Assembly: GCA_002840845.1 (NCBI GenBank)
Contig: PHCS01000011.1
Span: forward strand, 1-57,438
Direction of reading: 5' to 3'
Length of the DNA stretch: 57,438 bases
Source of the DNA: Betaproteobacteria bacterium HGW-Betaproteobacteria-14
GTDB lineage: Bacteria > Pseudomonadota > Gammaproteobacteria > Burkholderiales > Rhodocyclaceae
Position 1 is the stretch's first letter; each line of letters starts with the position of its first letter. Shown here in pieces: positions 35,000-44,295 of the stretch. A program made the position numbers and the translations under genes. A model generated the notes under the pieces. The model was not told where the DNA came from. It was given only the letters and a program-made list of their open reading frames with translations, and made no database searches.

Positions 35000-36121
35000 C
35001 TAGCCCGTTCGCGCTTCCGCCGGCGGCTCCCATGGCATGAGGTGAATGCTCGAGGCGAGCAGGGTGACGCGCGCCAATGCGCCGGGGGCGATGCCGTTGC
35101 GCTCGGCGACATGGGTGGGCACGGAGAAGGCCAGCGGTTCGCCGCCGCCTTCCGGCAGCAGGCGGATCTGCGTGAAGGGGCCAAGGCGCAGGCAATCCTG
35201 CACGGTGCCGGCGACGGGGTTTTCCGCCTCGCCGCGCGAGGGTCGCTCGCGCCGGTGCAATAGCACGCCTTCGGGCGGGATCACCCAGGCGACGCGATCG
35301 CCGGCCGCGCCCGCGATGCGCGCCACTTCAAGGCGGTGGCCGAGCCAGGCCAGACGCAGGCCGCCCCCTTCGCTGACCAGCGTTCCCTCGAAGAGATTCT
35401 GCAGGCCGACCAGGCGCGCGATGGCGGCGTTGTCGGGTTGCGTCATCACCTTGTCCGGGTTGCCGCTCTGCAGGGTGTTGCCCTTGTGCAGGATGGTCAT
35501 GCGGTCGGCCAGCATGCGCGCTTCGTCGAGATCGTGCGTCACCAGCAGCATGGGGATGTTGAGGTCGGCACGCAGACGCGCCAGTTCCTGCTGCAGCTTG
35601 CGCCGGGTGACCTGGTCCACCGCCGAGAAAGGCTCGTCGAGCAGCAGCACGGCGGGTTCGCGCGCCAGGGCGCGCGCCACAGCGACGCGCTGTTGCTGGC
35701 CGCCGGAGAGCGCCGCCGGCTTGCGCTGCTCCAGGCCGTCGAGGTGCACACGGGCGAGCAGTTCATGCGCGCGCACCAGGCGCCCGTCGGCGGGCAGGTG
35801 GCCGAGCGCGGCGACGACATTCTCCTGCGCCGTGAGATGCGGGAAGAGGGCATAGCTCTGGAAGACGAAGCCGACGCGCCGCGCCTGCACCGGCCGATTG
35901 ATGGCGGCGGCGGCATCGAACCAGGTATTGCCGTTGCAGCGGATGGCGCCGTCTGCCGCCGTGTGCAGGCCGGCGATGCAGCGCAGCAGCGTCGACTTGC
36001 CGCTGCCGGAGGGCCCGACCAGCGCCAGCAGTTCGCCCGGCGCACAGGACAGGGTCGCGTCGAGCGGGATCGGCGTGCGCTGGCTGAGGCGCGCATGCAG
36101 CCCTGCGGCAGCTTCAGCCAC
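35000..36121 (-). CDS. modC: Molybdate ABC transporter ATP-binding protein ModC
   Basis: The protein has Walker A GPSGSGKST, signature LSGGQQQRVAVARAL, Walker B VLLLDEPFSAVD and a C-terminal TOBE/Mop region that in ModC binds molybdate. I start at the GTG 36121, overlapping the modB stop by eight bases (373 residues); a TTG at 36130 is an alternative. It would power molybdate import needed for NapA. Confidence 0.88.
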   Translation of the reverse strand: MAEAAAGLHARLSQRTPIPLDATLSCAPGELLALVGPSGSGKSTLLRCIAGLHTAADGAIRCNGNTWFDAAAAINRPVQARRVGFVFQSYALFPHLTAQENVVAALGHLPADGRLVRAHELLARVHLDGLEQRKPAALSGGQQQRVAVARALAREPAVLLLDEPFSAVDQVTRRKLQQELARLRADLNIPMLLVTHDLDEARMLADRMTILHKGNTLQSGNPDKVMTQPDNAAIARLVGLQNLFEGTLVSEGGGLRLAWLGHRLEVARIAGAAGDRVAWVIPPEGVLLHRRERPSRGEAENPVAGTVQDCLRLGPFTQIRLLPEGGGEPLAFSVPTHVAERNGIAPGALARVTLLASSIHLMPWEPPAEARTG

Positions 36122-36779
36122 GATGGCCAATCCGCTTGCCGAGCATGTTGATCGCCGTGATGGCGACGAGGGAGAAGGCCACCAGCGTTGCCGACATGAT
36201 CGCGGCGCCATGGTCGTCGAAGGCCTGCACGCGATCGTAGATGGAAATGGCGACGGTGCGCGTCTCGTTGGCGATGTTGCCGCCGACCATCAGCACTACG
36301 CCGAATTCGCCCAGCGTATGGGCGAAGGTGAGCACGATGGCCGTGAGCAGTCCCGGCCAGGCCAGCGGCAGCTCGACTTTCCACAGTGCCTGCCGGCGCG
36401 TCATGCCGCTGCACCAGGCGGCTTCGCGCACCTCGCGCGGGATGGCGTCGAAGGCGCGCTGCACAGGCTGTACCGCAAAGGGCAGATTGAAGATGATCGA
36501 GGCAAGCAGCAGGCCATCGAAGGTGAACACGAGCGCGCGGCCGGTGAGCGATTGATACAGGCTGCCAAGGACGGTGGCCTCGCCGAAAGCGACCAGCAGG
36601 TAAAAGCCCAGCACCGTCGGTGGCAGCACCAGCGGCAGGGCCACCAGGGCTTCGACCACGCTCTTGCCGGGGAAGCTGCGCCAGGCCAGCGGCCTTGCCA
36701 GCAGTACCGCCAGCGGCAGCAGGATCAGCGTCGTCGCCAAGGCGAGTTGCAGCGAGAGGGCGAGGGCGGGCCAATCCAT
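36114..36779 (-). CDS. modB: Molybdate ABC transporter permease ModB
   Basis: The 221-residue membrane protein has five or six helices and the EAA loop (EVREAAWCSGMTRRQALWKVELPLAWPGLL) that docks on ModC. It lies nine bases after modA and overlaps modC, so modABC form one operon. Confidence 0.93.
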   Translation of the reverse strand: MDWPALALSLQLALATTLILLPLAVLLARPLAWRSFPGKSVVEALVALPLVLPPTVLGFYLLVAFGEATVLGSLYQSLTGRALVFTFDGLLLASIIFNLPFAVQPVQRAFDAIPREVREAAWCSGMTRRQALWKVELPLAWPGLLTAIVLTFAHTLGEFGVVLMVGGNIANETRTVAISIYDRVQAFDDHGAAIMSATLVAFSLVAITAINMLGKRIGHRG

Positions 36780-36788
36780 GGCGAGAGA

Positions 36789-37562
36789 TTACTTGTCCGC
36801 GCCAGGCAGCACAAATCCGTGCTTGGCGAGAATCGCGCGTGCTTCAGCCGTCTGGATATAGGCGTAAAAGCGCCGCGCCGTTTCGCCGGCGCCCTTGACG
36901 AGCGCCATGCGTTGCCTGAGCGGCGCATGCCACGACTCCGGCAGGGTGACGGATGCGCCCTTGCCGGCGAACTCTTCGGCGCGCACCAGCGACAGCGGCA
37001 GAATGGCCGCCTGTACCGAGCCGCTGATGCCGAAGCGCGCCGCCTGGGCGGCGTTCTCGCCCAGCGCCAGCTTGTCCGCCACCGCCTCCCAGGCGCCGAC
37101 ATGCTGCAGGGCTTCGCGTGCGGCGCGGCCGTAGGGCGCGTGCTCCGGGTTGGCGATTGCCAGGCGCTTCAGGCGTCCGTCGCGTGCCGCCGCCGCCAGG
37201 TCGCGCAGCCTGTTGTCCGCCTTGACCTGCGAGCCGTTCGGGATGAATAGCGCGATGCGGCCGATCGCATAGAGTGCCCCCGGGCCCTCGATGCGACCCT
37301 CGGCGATCAAGGCGTCGACATAGGCTTCGTCGGCAGAGAGATACAAATCGAAGGGCGCTCCTTGCGCAATCTGGCGGCGAAAAATGCCCGAGGAGCCGAA
37401 GCTGAGGCTGACTTGCCCGCCGCCGGCATGCGCATACGCCGCGGCGACCTCCGTCAGGGCGAACTTCAGATCCGCCGCTGCCGCGATATTGGGCGCAGCG
37501 GCGGCGCGCGCGGCCGGAAGCAAGCATAAGGCGAGGGCCAGCAGGATCAGGGCACGTTTCAT
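36789..37562 (-). CDS. modA: Molybdate-binding periplasmic protein ModA
   Basis: The 257-residue protein has a Sec signal (MKRALILLALALCLLPAARA) and the substrate-binding layout of ModA, with FGSSGIFRRQIAQGAPFDLYLSAD and YAIGRIALFIPNG. I chose ATG 37562 because it directly precedes the signal peptide. I do not see a ModE box in the 229-base gap to napD. Confidence 0.9.
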   Translation of the reverse strand: MKRALILLALALCLLPAARAAAAPNIAAAADLKFALTEVAAAYAHAGGGQVSLSFGSSGIFRRQIAQGAPFDLYLSADEAYVDALIAEGRIEGPGALYAIGRIALFIPNGSQVKADNRLRDLAAAARDGRLKRLAIANPEHAPYGRAAREALQHVGAWEAVADKLALGENAAQAARFGISGSVQAAILPLSLVRAEEFAGKGASVTLPESWHAPLRQRMALVKGAGETARRFYAYIQTAEARAILAKHGFVLPGADK

Positions 37563-37709
37563 TGCACGAATGCTTGACAAAATCAGTCGGTAAAACTGTA
37601 ACACGCGGACGATCCCGCCACGATAGAGCCGGGGCGGGAAGGAGGCGCCCAATTCACAGGCTTGATAAAACAACAAGCGAAATTAGAATTTATTAATCCA
37701 TCAGGAAAA

Positions 37710-37723
37710 TTGACATTTATCAA
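37710..37723. promoter_or_regulatory. FNR/Anr-type box upstream of napD
   Basis: TTGAC-ATTT-ATCAA matches TTGAT-N4-ATCAA with one mismatch. A TAGCAT -10-like hexamer at 37747-37752 is 33 bases downstream (centre to centre), the class II activator geometry. It would drive napDAGHB under low oxygen. Confidence 0.7.
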
Positions 37724-37791
37724 TACATGAGGAATACCTGTTGGACTAGCATGGGTTTCGAGCCCATGGGGCAAGCATTTCCGCAAGCATC

Positions 37792-38091
37792 ATGAACATC
37801 TCCAGCATCATCGTGCACGCCAAGCCGGCCAAGCTCCCGTCGGTACGCGGCAGTCTCGAGCAACTCCCCGGCGTGGAGATCCAGGCCGCGAGCGAGGACG
37901 GCAGGCTTATCGTCACCATCGAAACAGAAACCGATGGCGAAACCACCAGCACATTCGATCGCATCAACCAGATGGATGGCGTGATGTCGGTCGCGATGGT
38001 CTTTCACCAGTTTGAATCCGATCCCGATATCGAAGTACCCGCCCAGGCTGGCCACGAGGTCACGCCCGAACTTAATGGAGGCTCCAAATGA
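37792..38091 (+). CDS. napD: NapD chaperone for NapA
   Basis: The 99-residue protein has the ferredoxin-like NapD fold pattern ([30 protein letters not shown] ... GRLIVTIE). NapD binds the Tat signal of NapA during cofactor loading. Its stop overlaps the napA start (ATGA). Confidence 0.92.
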   Translation: MNISSIIVHAKPAKLPSVRGSLEQLPGVEIQAASEDGRLIVTIETETDGETTSTFDRINQMDGVMSVAMVFHQFESDPDIEVPAQAGHEVTPELNGGSK

Positions 38092-40628
38092 AACTGACGC
38101 GACGCGAATTTATCAAGGCCAATGCGGCCGCCGCTGCGGCGACGGCTGCGGGAATCACGCTGCCCATGTCGGGTGCGGCGCTGGCGCAAGGCGCCGATGG
38201 CGTGCGCTGGGACAAGGGCGCCTGCCGCTATTGCGGCACGGGCTGCGGGGTGTTGGTCGGGGTCAAGGACGGCCGCATCGTCGCCACTCAGGGCGATCCG
38301 GATGCGCCCGTCAATAAGGGCCTCAACTGCGTCAAGGGCTACTTCCTCGCCAAGATCCAGTACGGCCAGGACCGCCTCACCAAGCCGCTGTTGCGCATGA
38401 AGGACGGCAAGTTCGACAAGAACGGGGAATTCCAGCCGATCTCCTGGAACCAGGCCTTCGACATCATGGAGCAGAAAGCCAAGGAGACGCTGAAAACCAT
38501 GGGCCCGACCGGTGTCGCCATGTTCGGTTCAGGCCAATGGACGGTGTGGGAGGGTTATGCCGCCGCCAAGCTGATGAAGGCCGGTTTCCGCACCAACAAC
38601 ATCGATCCCAACGCACGCCACTGCATGGCCTCTGCCGTGGCCGGCTTCATCCGCACCTTCGGCATCGACGAGCCGATGGGCTGCTACGACGACATGGAGC
38701 ACGCCGACGCATTCGTGCTTTGGGGCGCTAACATGGCGGAGATGCATCCAATTCTATGGTCGCGCATCACCAACCGCCGCCAGACTGCATCCCACACCAG
38801 GATATCGGTGCTGTCCACCTTCTCGCACCGTTCCACCGAGGGCGCGGACGCCGAACTGATCTTCAAGCCGCAAAGCGACCTGGCGATCCTCAACTACATC
38901 TGCAACCACATCATCCAGAGCGGCGCGGTCAACAAGGACTTCGTCGCCAAGCATGTCAAGTTCGCCAAAGGCGTGACCGACATCGGCTATGGCCTGCGTC
39001 CCAATGATCCGCGTGAACAGGCGGCCGGCAACAACGGCTATCCCGGCGCGGACGGCAAGCCGAAGGGCAATCCGAACAACGCGTCGCCGATCAACTTCGA
39101 GGAGTTCGCGCAGTTCGTCTCCGAGTACACGCTGGACAAGGCGCACCAGATCTCCGGCGTGCCGAAGGACAAACTGGAGGCGCTGGCCAAGGTCTATGCC
39201 GATCCGAAGACCAAGGTCTGCTCCTACTGGACCATGGGCTTCAACCAGCACAGCCGCGGCACCTGGGTGAACAACATGATCTACAACGTGCACCTGCTCG
39301 TCGGCAAGATTTCCGAGCCGGGCAATGGCCCCTTCTCGCTGACCGGCCAGCCCTCGGCCTGCGGCACGGCGCGCGAAGTCGGCACCTTCGCCCACCGTCT
39401 GCCGGCCGACATGGTGGTGATGAATCCGAAGCACCGCGAGATTTGCGAGACGGCCTGGAACATCCCCGCCGGCACGATTCCCGACAAGCCGGGCTATCAC
39501 GCGGTTCTGCAAAGCCGCATGCTCAAGGACGGCAAGATCGGTTTCTACTGGACCTCGACCACCAACAACATGCAGGCGGGTCCCAACGTCAATGGCGAGA
39601 TCTACCCCGGGTGGCGCAACCCGAAGGCGTTTGTCGTCGTCTCGGATGCCTACCCGACGGTGTCGGCCCTGGCCGCAGACCTGATCCTGCCCTGCGCCAT
39701 GTGGATGGAAAAGGAAGGCGCCTACGGCAATGCCGAGCGGCGCACCCAGTTCTGGCGCCAGCAGGTGCAGGCGCCGGGCGAGTCCAAATCCGACCTGTGG
39801 CAGTACCTCGAGTTCGCCAAGCGCTTCAAGACAGAGGAGGTCTGGCCCGCGGATCTGCTCGCCAAGAAGCCCGAGCTGAAGGGCAAGACGCTGTACGAAG
39901 TGCTGTACGCCAACGGCAAGGTGAACAAGTTTCCAAAAGGCGATGCCGCCAAGGTCAATGCCCACGCATGGTCCGGCTACACCAACGACGAGACCGAGCA
40001 TTTCGGCTACTACGTGCAGAAGGGCCTCTACGAGGAGTATGCGGCCTTCACGCGCGGCCACTACCACGATCTTGCCGACTTCGACGCCTACCACAAGGCG
40101 CGCGGTTTGCGCTGGCCGGTGGTCAACGGCAAGGAAACGCTGTGGCGTTTCCGCGAAGGCTATGACCCCTACGTCAAAGCCGGCGAAGGCATCAAGTTCT
40201 ACGGCAAGCCGGATGGCAAGGCGGTGATTTTCGCCCTGCCGTATCAGCCCGCCGCGGAGCCGCCGGATGCCGAATACGATCTTTGGCTCAGCACTGGCCG
40301 CGTGCTTGAGCATTGGCACACCGGCACCATGACGCGGCGCGTCCCCGAACTGTACCGATCGTTCCCGGATGCCGTGGTGTTCATGCACCCGAAAGATGCG
40401 GACAAGCGCGGCCTCAAGCGACACGATGTCGTCAAGGCGGTCACTCGCCGCGGCGAGATACAGGTTCGCGTCGAAACCAAGGGGCGCAACAAGATGCCGG
40501 AAGGCGTGGTGTTCATCCCCTTCTTCGACGAGCACCGCCTGGTCAACAAGCTGACGCTCGACGCCACCTGCCCGATCTCGAAAGAGACCGACTTCAAGAA
40601 GTGCGCCGTCAAGATCGTCAAGGCCTGA
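38088..40628 (+). CDS. napA: Periplasmic nitrate reductase catalytic subunit NapA
   Basis: The 846-residue protein reduces nitrate to nitrite with a Mo-bis-MGD cofactor and one [4Fe-4S] cluster. It has a Tat signal ([13 protein letters not shown]), the cluster ligands in [10 protein letters not shown] plus the later Cys in [10 protein letters not shown], and [10 protein letters not shown] with the Mo-ligand Cys. Length is typical. It is the second gene of napDAGHB. Confidence 0.97.
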   Translation: MKLTRREFIKANAAAAAATAAGITLPMSGAALAQGADGVRWDKGACRYCGTGCGVLVGVKDGRIVATQGDPDAPVNKGLNCVKGYFLAKIQYGQDRLTKPLLRMKDGKFDKNGEFQPISWNQAFDIMEQKAKETLKTMGPTGVAMFGSGQWTVWEGYAAAKLMKAGFRTNNIDPNARHCMASAVAGFIRTFGIDEPMGCYDDMEHADAFVLWGANMAEMHPILWSRITNRRQTASHTRISVLSTFSHRSTEGADAELIFKPQSDLAILNYICNHIIQSGAVNKDFVAKHVKFAKGVTDIGYGLRPNDPREQAAGNNGYPGADGKPKGNPNNASPINFEEFAQFVSEYTLDKAHQISGVPKDKLEALAKVYADPKTKVCSYWTMGFNQHSRGTWVNNMIYNVHLLVGKISEPGNGPFSLTGQPSACGTAREVGTFAHRLPADMVVMNPKHREICETAWNIPAGTIPDKPGYHAVLQSRMLKDGKIGFYWTSTTNNMQAGPNVNGEIYPGWRNPKAFVVVSDAYPTVSALAADLILPCAMWMEKEGAYGNAERRTQFWRQQVQAPGESKSDLWQYLEFAKRFKTEEVWPADLLAKKPELKGKTLYEVLYANGKVNKFPKGDAAKVNAHAWSGYTNDETEHFGYYVQKGLYEEYAAFTRGHYHDLADFDAYHKARGLRWPVVNGKETLWRFREGYDPYVKAGEGIKFYGKPDGKAVIFALPYQPAAEPPDAEYDLWLSTGRVLEHWHTGTMTRRVPELYRSFPDAVVFMHPKDADKRGLKRHDVVKAVTRRGEIQVRVETKGRNKMPEGVVFIPFFDEHRLVNKLTLDATCPISKETDFKKCAVKIVKA

Positions 40629-40655
40629 CCGGGTTAAGGCATCAGGGAGCGTGAC

Positions 40656-40680
40656 GGGCGGCCCGGCAGACGGGCCGCCC
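40656..40680 (+). other. Intercistronic hairpin between napA and napG
   Basis: GGGCGGCCCG-GCAGA-CGGGCCGCCC is a perfect 10-bp stem with no T-run. It could protect the upstream napDA part of the message or lower expression of napGHB. Confidence 0.65.
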
Positions 40681-40688
40681 TGAACACC

Positions 40689-41570
40689 ATGGCCATGATC
40701 GAATCTGACGCAGACAAGCCGAGAAAGCCGTCGCCCGCATCGCAGGCGCGACGGCAGTTCATGCTTGATTCGGCCCGCATGGCGTGCGGGGTGGGCTTGC
40801 TCGGACTGGGCATCGGTCTCTACGCCAAGCAGGCGAAAGCATTGCCGCCGCTCGCGCTGCGCCCGCCCGGCGCACTGGCGGAGAAGGATTTTCTCGGCGC
40901 CTGCGTGCGTTGCGGCCTCTGCGTGCGCGACTGCCCTTACGACATCCTGAGCCTCGCCAATCCGGAGCAGCCGGTCGCGACGGGGACGCCGTATTTCGTC
41001 GCGCGGCAGCTGCCCTGCGAAATGTGCGACGACATTCCCTGCGTCAAGGCCTGCCCGACCGGTGCACTGGAACACCAGCTCACCGACATCAACAAGGCGA
41101 AAATGGGCCTGGCCGTGTTGGTGGACCAGGAGAACTGCCTCAACTTCCTCGGTCTGCGCTGCGACATCTGCCATCGCGTCTGCCCGGTGATCGACAAGGC
41201 CATTTCCCTGGAATCCCGGGTGAACGCGCGCACCGGCAAGCACACCCTGTTCATCCCGGTGGTTCATTCCGAGCATTGCACCGGCTGCGGCAAGTGTGAA
41301 AAGGGTTGTCCCTTGCCGGTAGCGGCGATCAAGGTGTACCCGACGGAACTCGCCAGGGGCGAGCCGGGCGAGCACTATCGACTCGGCTGGGTGGAGAAGG
41401 AAAAGGCCGGAGGCAGTCTGGTGGCGCCGGATATACAGCATCAGTACAACCTGCCGGAAGGCCTGCGCTACGAATCGGGACGCGGATTCGTCCCCGGCGG
41501 GGAAGCGCCGCCCGCTACCCCGGGGATGCGGCCGGCGGTGCCGCGTGCTTCGCAGGGAGACAAGCTATGA
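40689..41570 (+). CDS. napG: Ferredoxin-type protein NapG
   Basis: The 293-residue protein has a Tat signal (ARRQFMLDSARMACGVGLL) and four [4Fe-4S] motifs: CVRCGLCVRDCP, CEMCDDIPCVKACP, CDICHRVCP and CTGCGKCEKGCP. With NapH it forms a quinol-oxidising module feeding NapA. The stop overlaps napH (ATGA). Confidence 0.95.
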   Translation: MAMIESDADKPRKPSPASQARRQFMLDSARMACGVGLLGLGIGLYAKQAKALPPLALRPPGALAEKDFLGACVRCGLCVRDCPYDILSLANPEQPVATGTPYFVARQLPCEMCDDIPCVKACPTGALEHQLTDINKAKMGLAVLVDQENCLNFLGLRCDICHRVCPVIDKAISLESRVNARTGKHTLFIPVVHSEHCTGCGKCEKGCPLPVAAIKVYPTELARGEPGEHYRLGWVEKEKAGGSLVAPDIQHQYNLPEGLRYESGRGFVPGGEAPPATPGMRPAVPRASQGDKL

Positions 41571-42460
41571 GTGTCGGCGCAGAGGCCGTGGCTGCCAAAG
41601 GCTGGCTGGGCGCACACAAGTGGCTGCTCGCGCGGCGGGTTTCGCAGTTGGGCATCCTCGCCCTGTTCCTGCTCGGGCCGCTGGCCGGCGTATGGATCGT
41701 CAAGGGCAATCTGACGTTCAGCTATACGCTGGATTTTCTGCCGCTGACCGATCCTTACATTCTCCTGCAGACACTGCTCACCGGGCATTTGCCGGAAACT
41801 AAGGCCATCGTCGGCGTCTTCATCGTGCTGGTTCTTTATGCCCTGGTGGGCGGACGCGTGTTCTGCTCCTGGGTGTGCCCGGTGAACATGGTGACCGACG
41901 CTGCAGCATGGCTGCGCGAGCGCCTCGGCATCAAGGGCGGCGCGCATGTCTCGCGCGAAACGCGCTACTGGATTCTCGCCATGACGCTGATACTGGCGCT
42001 GGCGACCGGCACGCTGGCGTGGGAACTGGTCAATCCCGTGTCGATGTTCCATCGCGGCATCATCTTCGGCATCGGCGCTGCCTGGGCGATCATCCTGGCG
42101 GTATTCCTCTTCGATTTGTTCGTGATGAAGGACGGCTGGTGCGGGCATCTGTGCCCGGTGGGCGCCTTCTACAGCCTCATCGGGAAAGTCAGCCTGCTGC
42201 GCACGGTGGCAGTCGAGCGTGCCGCCTGCAACGATTGCCTGGATTGCTTTGTCGTCTGCCCCGAGCCGCAGGTGATACGCCCCGCGCTCAAGGGGGTCGA
42301 TGGGGCAGGGCCGGTAATCCTGGCCGCCAATTGCACCAACTGCGGACGCTGTATCGATGTCTGCTCGAAGGATGTATTCGCCTTCGGCTCGCGTTTCGGC
42401 AACAGGACGGGAAGGCATTCGTCGCCGGCCAAATCCATCACGCCGGCGACATGCAAGTGA
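41567..42460 (+). CDS. napH: Quinol dehydrogenase membrane protein NapH
   Basis: The 297-residue protein has four membrane helices, two CxxxCP motifs at the membrane face (CSWVCP and CGHLCP) and two C-terminal ferredoxin sites (CNDCLDCFVVCP, CTNCGRCIDVC). It passes quinol electrons to NapG. Repeat copy 11 lies inside the gene. Confidence 0.94.
   Translation: MSVGAEAVAAKGWLGAHKWLLARRVSQLGILALFLLGPLAGVWIVKGNLTFSYTLDFLPLTDPYILLQTLLTGHLPETKAIVGVFIVLVLYALVGGRVFCSWVCPVNMVTDAAAWLRERLGIKGGAHVSRETRYWILAMTLILALATGTLAWELVNPVSMFHRGIIFGIGAAWAIILAVFLFDLFVMKDGWCGHLCPVGAFYSLIGKVSLLRTVAVERAACNDCLDCFVVCPEPQVIRPALKGVDGAGPVILAANCTNCGRCIDVCSKDVFAFGSRFGNRTGRHSSPAKSITPATCK
42185..42194 (+). repeat. AAAGTCAGCC word, copy 11
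   Basis: Exact copy inside napH, read in frame as Lys-Val-Ser-Leu. Confidence 0.75.
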
Positions 42461-42501
42461 CAGGGCTATTTTTTCAACTTTTGACGTGAAGGGAGACGAT
42501 C

Positions 42502-42960
42502 ATGAATAGGACCGTCAAGGCAGCAGTGGCAGCGACGCTGGTCGCAGTGGTGTTCGGCTGTGCCCAGTATGGAGGTGTATCAACCCTGCGCGGTGCGGAT
42601 GTCGCCGCATCGGACAAGGCGCCCGAAACATCGAAAGAGTACGAGGGCAAAAAACCAGGACTGCAAAAGCCGATTGCGCGCACGTTCAGCACGCAGCCGC
42701 CGCTGGTACCGCATGCGGTCGCGAATTTCGACGAGATCACCGTCGCCGAAAACCAGTGCCTGGAATGCCACAGCCTGGAGAATTATCGCAAGAAGAACGC
42801 GCCCAAGATGGGCGACACCCATCTGGTGTTCAGCAAGGATGGCACGAAGAAGATGGTGACGATGGATCGCTACCAGTGCAACACCTGCCATGTGCCGCAG
42901 GTGGATGCCAAGCCGTTAGTTGAGAATACTTTCGTCGGCAACGTCGCGCCGAAGCAGTAA
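42502..42960 (+). CDS. napB: Diheme cytochrome c subunit NapB
   Basis: The 152-residue electron-transfer subunit of NapA has two heme sites, CLECH and CNTCH, with conserved His residues nearby. The N-terminus (ATLVAVVFGCAQY) could be a Sec signal or a lipoprotein signal with Cys20. It ends the napDAGHB operon; a terminator follows. Confidence 0.94.
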   Translation: MNRTVKAAVAATLVAVVFGCAQYGGVSTLRGADVAASDKAPETSKEYEGKKPGLQKPIARTFSTQPPLVPHAVANFDEITVAENQCLECHSLENYRKKNAPKMGDTHLVFSKDGTKKMVTMDRYQCNTCHVPQVDAKPLVENTFVGNVAPKQ

Positions 42961-42982
42961 GCACGTCCCTTCGCGTCAGATC

Positions 42983-43020
42983 AAGGCCGCGACCGGCGGG
43001 GATCGGTTGCGGCCTTTTTT
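42983..43020 (+). terminator. Terminator after napB
   Basis: AAGGCCGCGACCG pairs imperfectly with CGGTTGCGGCC and is followed by TTTTTT. It separates the nap operon from the convergent nos-associated genes. Confidence 0.85.
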
Positions 43021-43042
43021 CGTCCGTCCGTGCGAGCCCCTG

Positions 43043-43327
43043 CTACGCTTCGTAGGCGACCAGCACCACATCCGCCGCCTGTTCGCGCAGGGGAATCAGG
43101 GCCTGGTAGGCCGGCGAGGCAAACCAGGCGCGAGCGCTTGCCGCATCCGGGAAGCGCAGCACCACCGTATCCGCATGAGGATGTTCTCCGCTGAACACGG
43201 CCATGCGCCTGCCGCGGAAGACAATTTCGGCGCGCCAGGGCGCCAGCGTGGCCGGCACCTGGCTGCGGTAGGCCTCCCACTTATCGGGATCCCTGATGCT
43301 GATGTGGCCGATGACGTAGGACGCCAT
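43043..43327 (-). CDS. DUF1330 family protein
   Basis: The 94-residue dimeric ferredoxin-like-fold protein (SYVIGHISIRDPDKWEAYRSQVP ... DTVVLRFPDAASARAWFASPAYQAL) matches DUF1330, whose function is unknown. It follows the prenyltransferase gene by seven bases and so is probably the last gene of the long nos transcript. Confidence 0.88.
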   Translation of the reverse strand: MASYVIGHISIRDPDKWEAYRSQVPATLAPWRAEIVFRGRRMAVFSGEHPHADTVVLRFPDAASARAWFASPAYQALIPLREQAADVVLVAYEA

Positions 43328-43334
43328 GCCAGCT

Positions 43335-44291
43335 TCAGTGCAGGCCGAAGAAGCCGGCTGCGCCCAGACCGATGGCGAGCAGGATGCCGTGCAGCATGGC
43401 GGCGCCGATGGTGGCGCGGATGGCCGGCACGAGTTCGGCGGGCCGGTCGGCATGCGCCAGCAGTTGACGCGTTCCGGCAAGGGCCGGCGCGAGTGCCGCC
43501 AGTGCGGCCAGCACCGGCCAGGGCAGCGCACCGAGTACGACCGCGCCGATCAGCCAGCCATAGGCGAAAGCTGAAATGAGCGGATAAACCCAGCGCGCGC
43601 GCTGGGGCCCGAGCCGCACGACCCAGTTGCGCTTGCCGGTGGCGGCGTCGGCGCGGTAGTCGGGGAACTGGTTGATGAAGAGCACGTTAACGACATGCAG
43701 GGCATAGGGCAGGCCGGCAATGAAGGGCAGGGCGGAGAAGGCGCCGCGCTGCACGTAGTCGGCGCCGACGACGACGATCAGCCAGCCGCAAGCCACCGCC
43801 GCCTCGCCCAGGCCGCGGCTCATGAACTTTAGCGGCGGCGCCGAATAGGCCCAGCCGACGAACAACCCTGCAAGCCCGATAAGGATCAGCCCATTGGCCG
43901 AACTCCAGGCCAGCCACAGGCCGGCGGGGACCACCGCAGCGAGCAAGGCATAGCCGAAGACGCCGGCGGCGCGCAGGCTGAGCACGCCGTTCTGGATGAA
44001 GCGGCTGCCGCCGGTGAAGGGAAACTGGCGCTCGGTGTTGGCGGCGTCGGTGCCGTTGAGGGCGTCGTAGTAGTCGTTCAGCACGTTGATGCCGGCATGG
44101 GCGACCAGCGCGAAGAACACCGTGAAGAAGGCCGCCAGCGGACGCGGCGCCGCGCCGTCGAGGGCGGCAGTCGCCAGGCCGATCAGGCAGGCGGCGAAGG
44201 TGACGCTGAGGAAGGGCGGGCGCGTCGCCGCGACATAGCGCAGAACGGGGTTGGGGAAGGCCGCGAGTGTCGGTTCAATGGGTGGCGGCAT
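43335..44291 (-). CDS. UbiA family prenyltransferase, MenA-like
   Basis: The 318-residue protein has eight or nine helices and both Asp-rich sites of UbiA enzymes: NVLNDYYDALNG and, later, NQFPDYRADAATGKRNWVVRLG. The YSAPPLKFMSRGLGE stretch is closest to 1,4-dihydroxy-2-naphthoate prenyltransferases. It lies four bases after the TlpA gene in the nos cluster, which suggests a link between quinone supply and N2O respiration. The exact acceptor is uncertain. Confidence 0.8.
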   Translation of the reverse strand: MPPPIEPTLAAFPNPVLRYVAATRPPFLSVTFAACLIGLATAALDGAAPRPLAAFFTVFFALVAHAGINVLNDYYDALNGTDAANTERQFPFTGGSRFIQNGVLSLRAAGVFGYALLAAVVPAGLWLAWSSANGLILIGLAGLFVGWAYSAPPLKFMSRGLGEAAVACGWLIVVVGADYVQRGAFSALPFIAGLPYALHVVNVLFINQFPDYRADAATGKRNWVVRLGPQRARWVYPLISAFAYGWLIGAVVLGALPWPVLAALAALAPALAGTRQLLAHADRPAELVPAIRATIGAAMLHGILLAIGLGAAGFFGLH

Positions 44292-44295
44292 GGCG

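Noticed and set aside
37672..37686. TTGATAAAACAACAA upstream of napD as a second FNR box.
   Set aside because: The right half does not match ATCAA and the spacing is wrong; the box at 37710 fits far better.
38754..41441. An 895-codon open frame on the - strand opposite napA and napG.
   Set aside because: It is antisense to unmistakable napA and napG coding sequence and resembles no family; long spurious frames are expected at this GC content.
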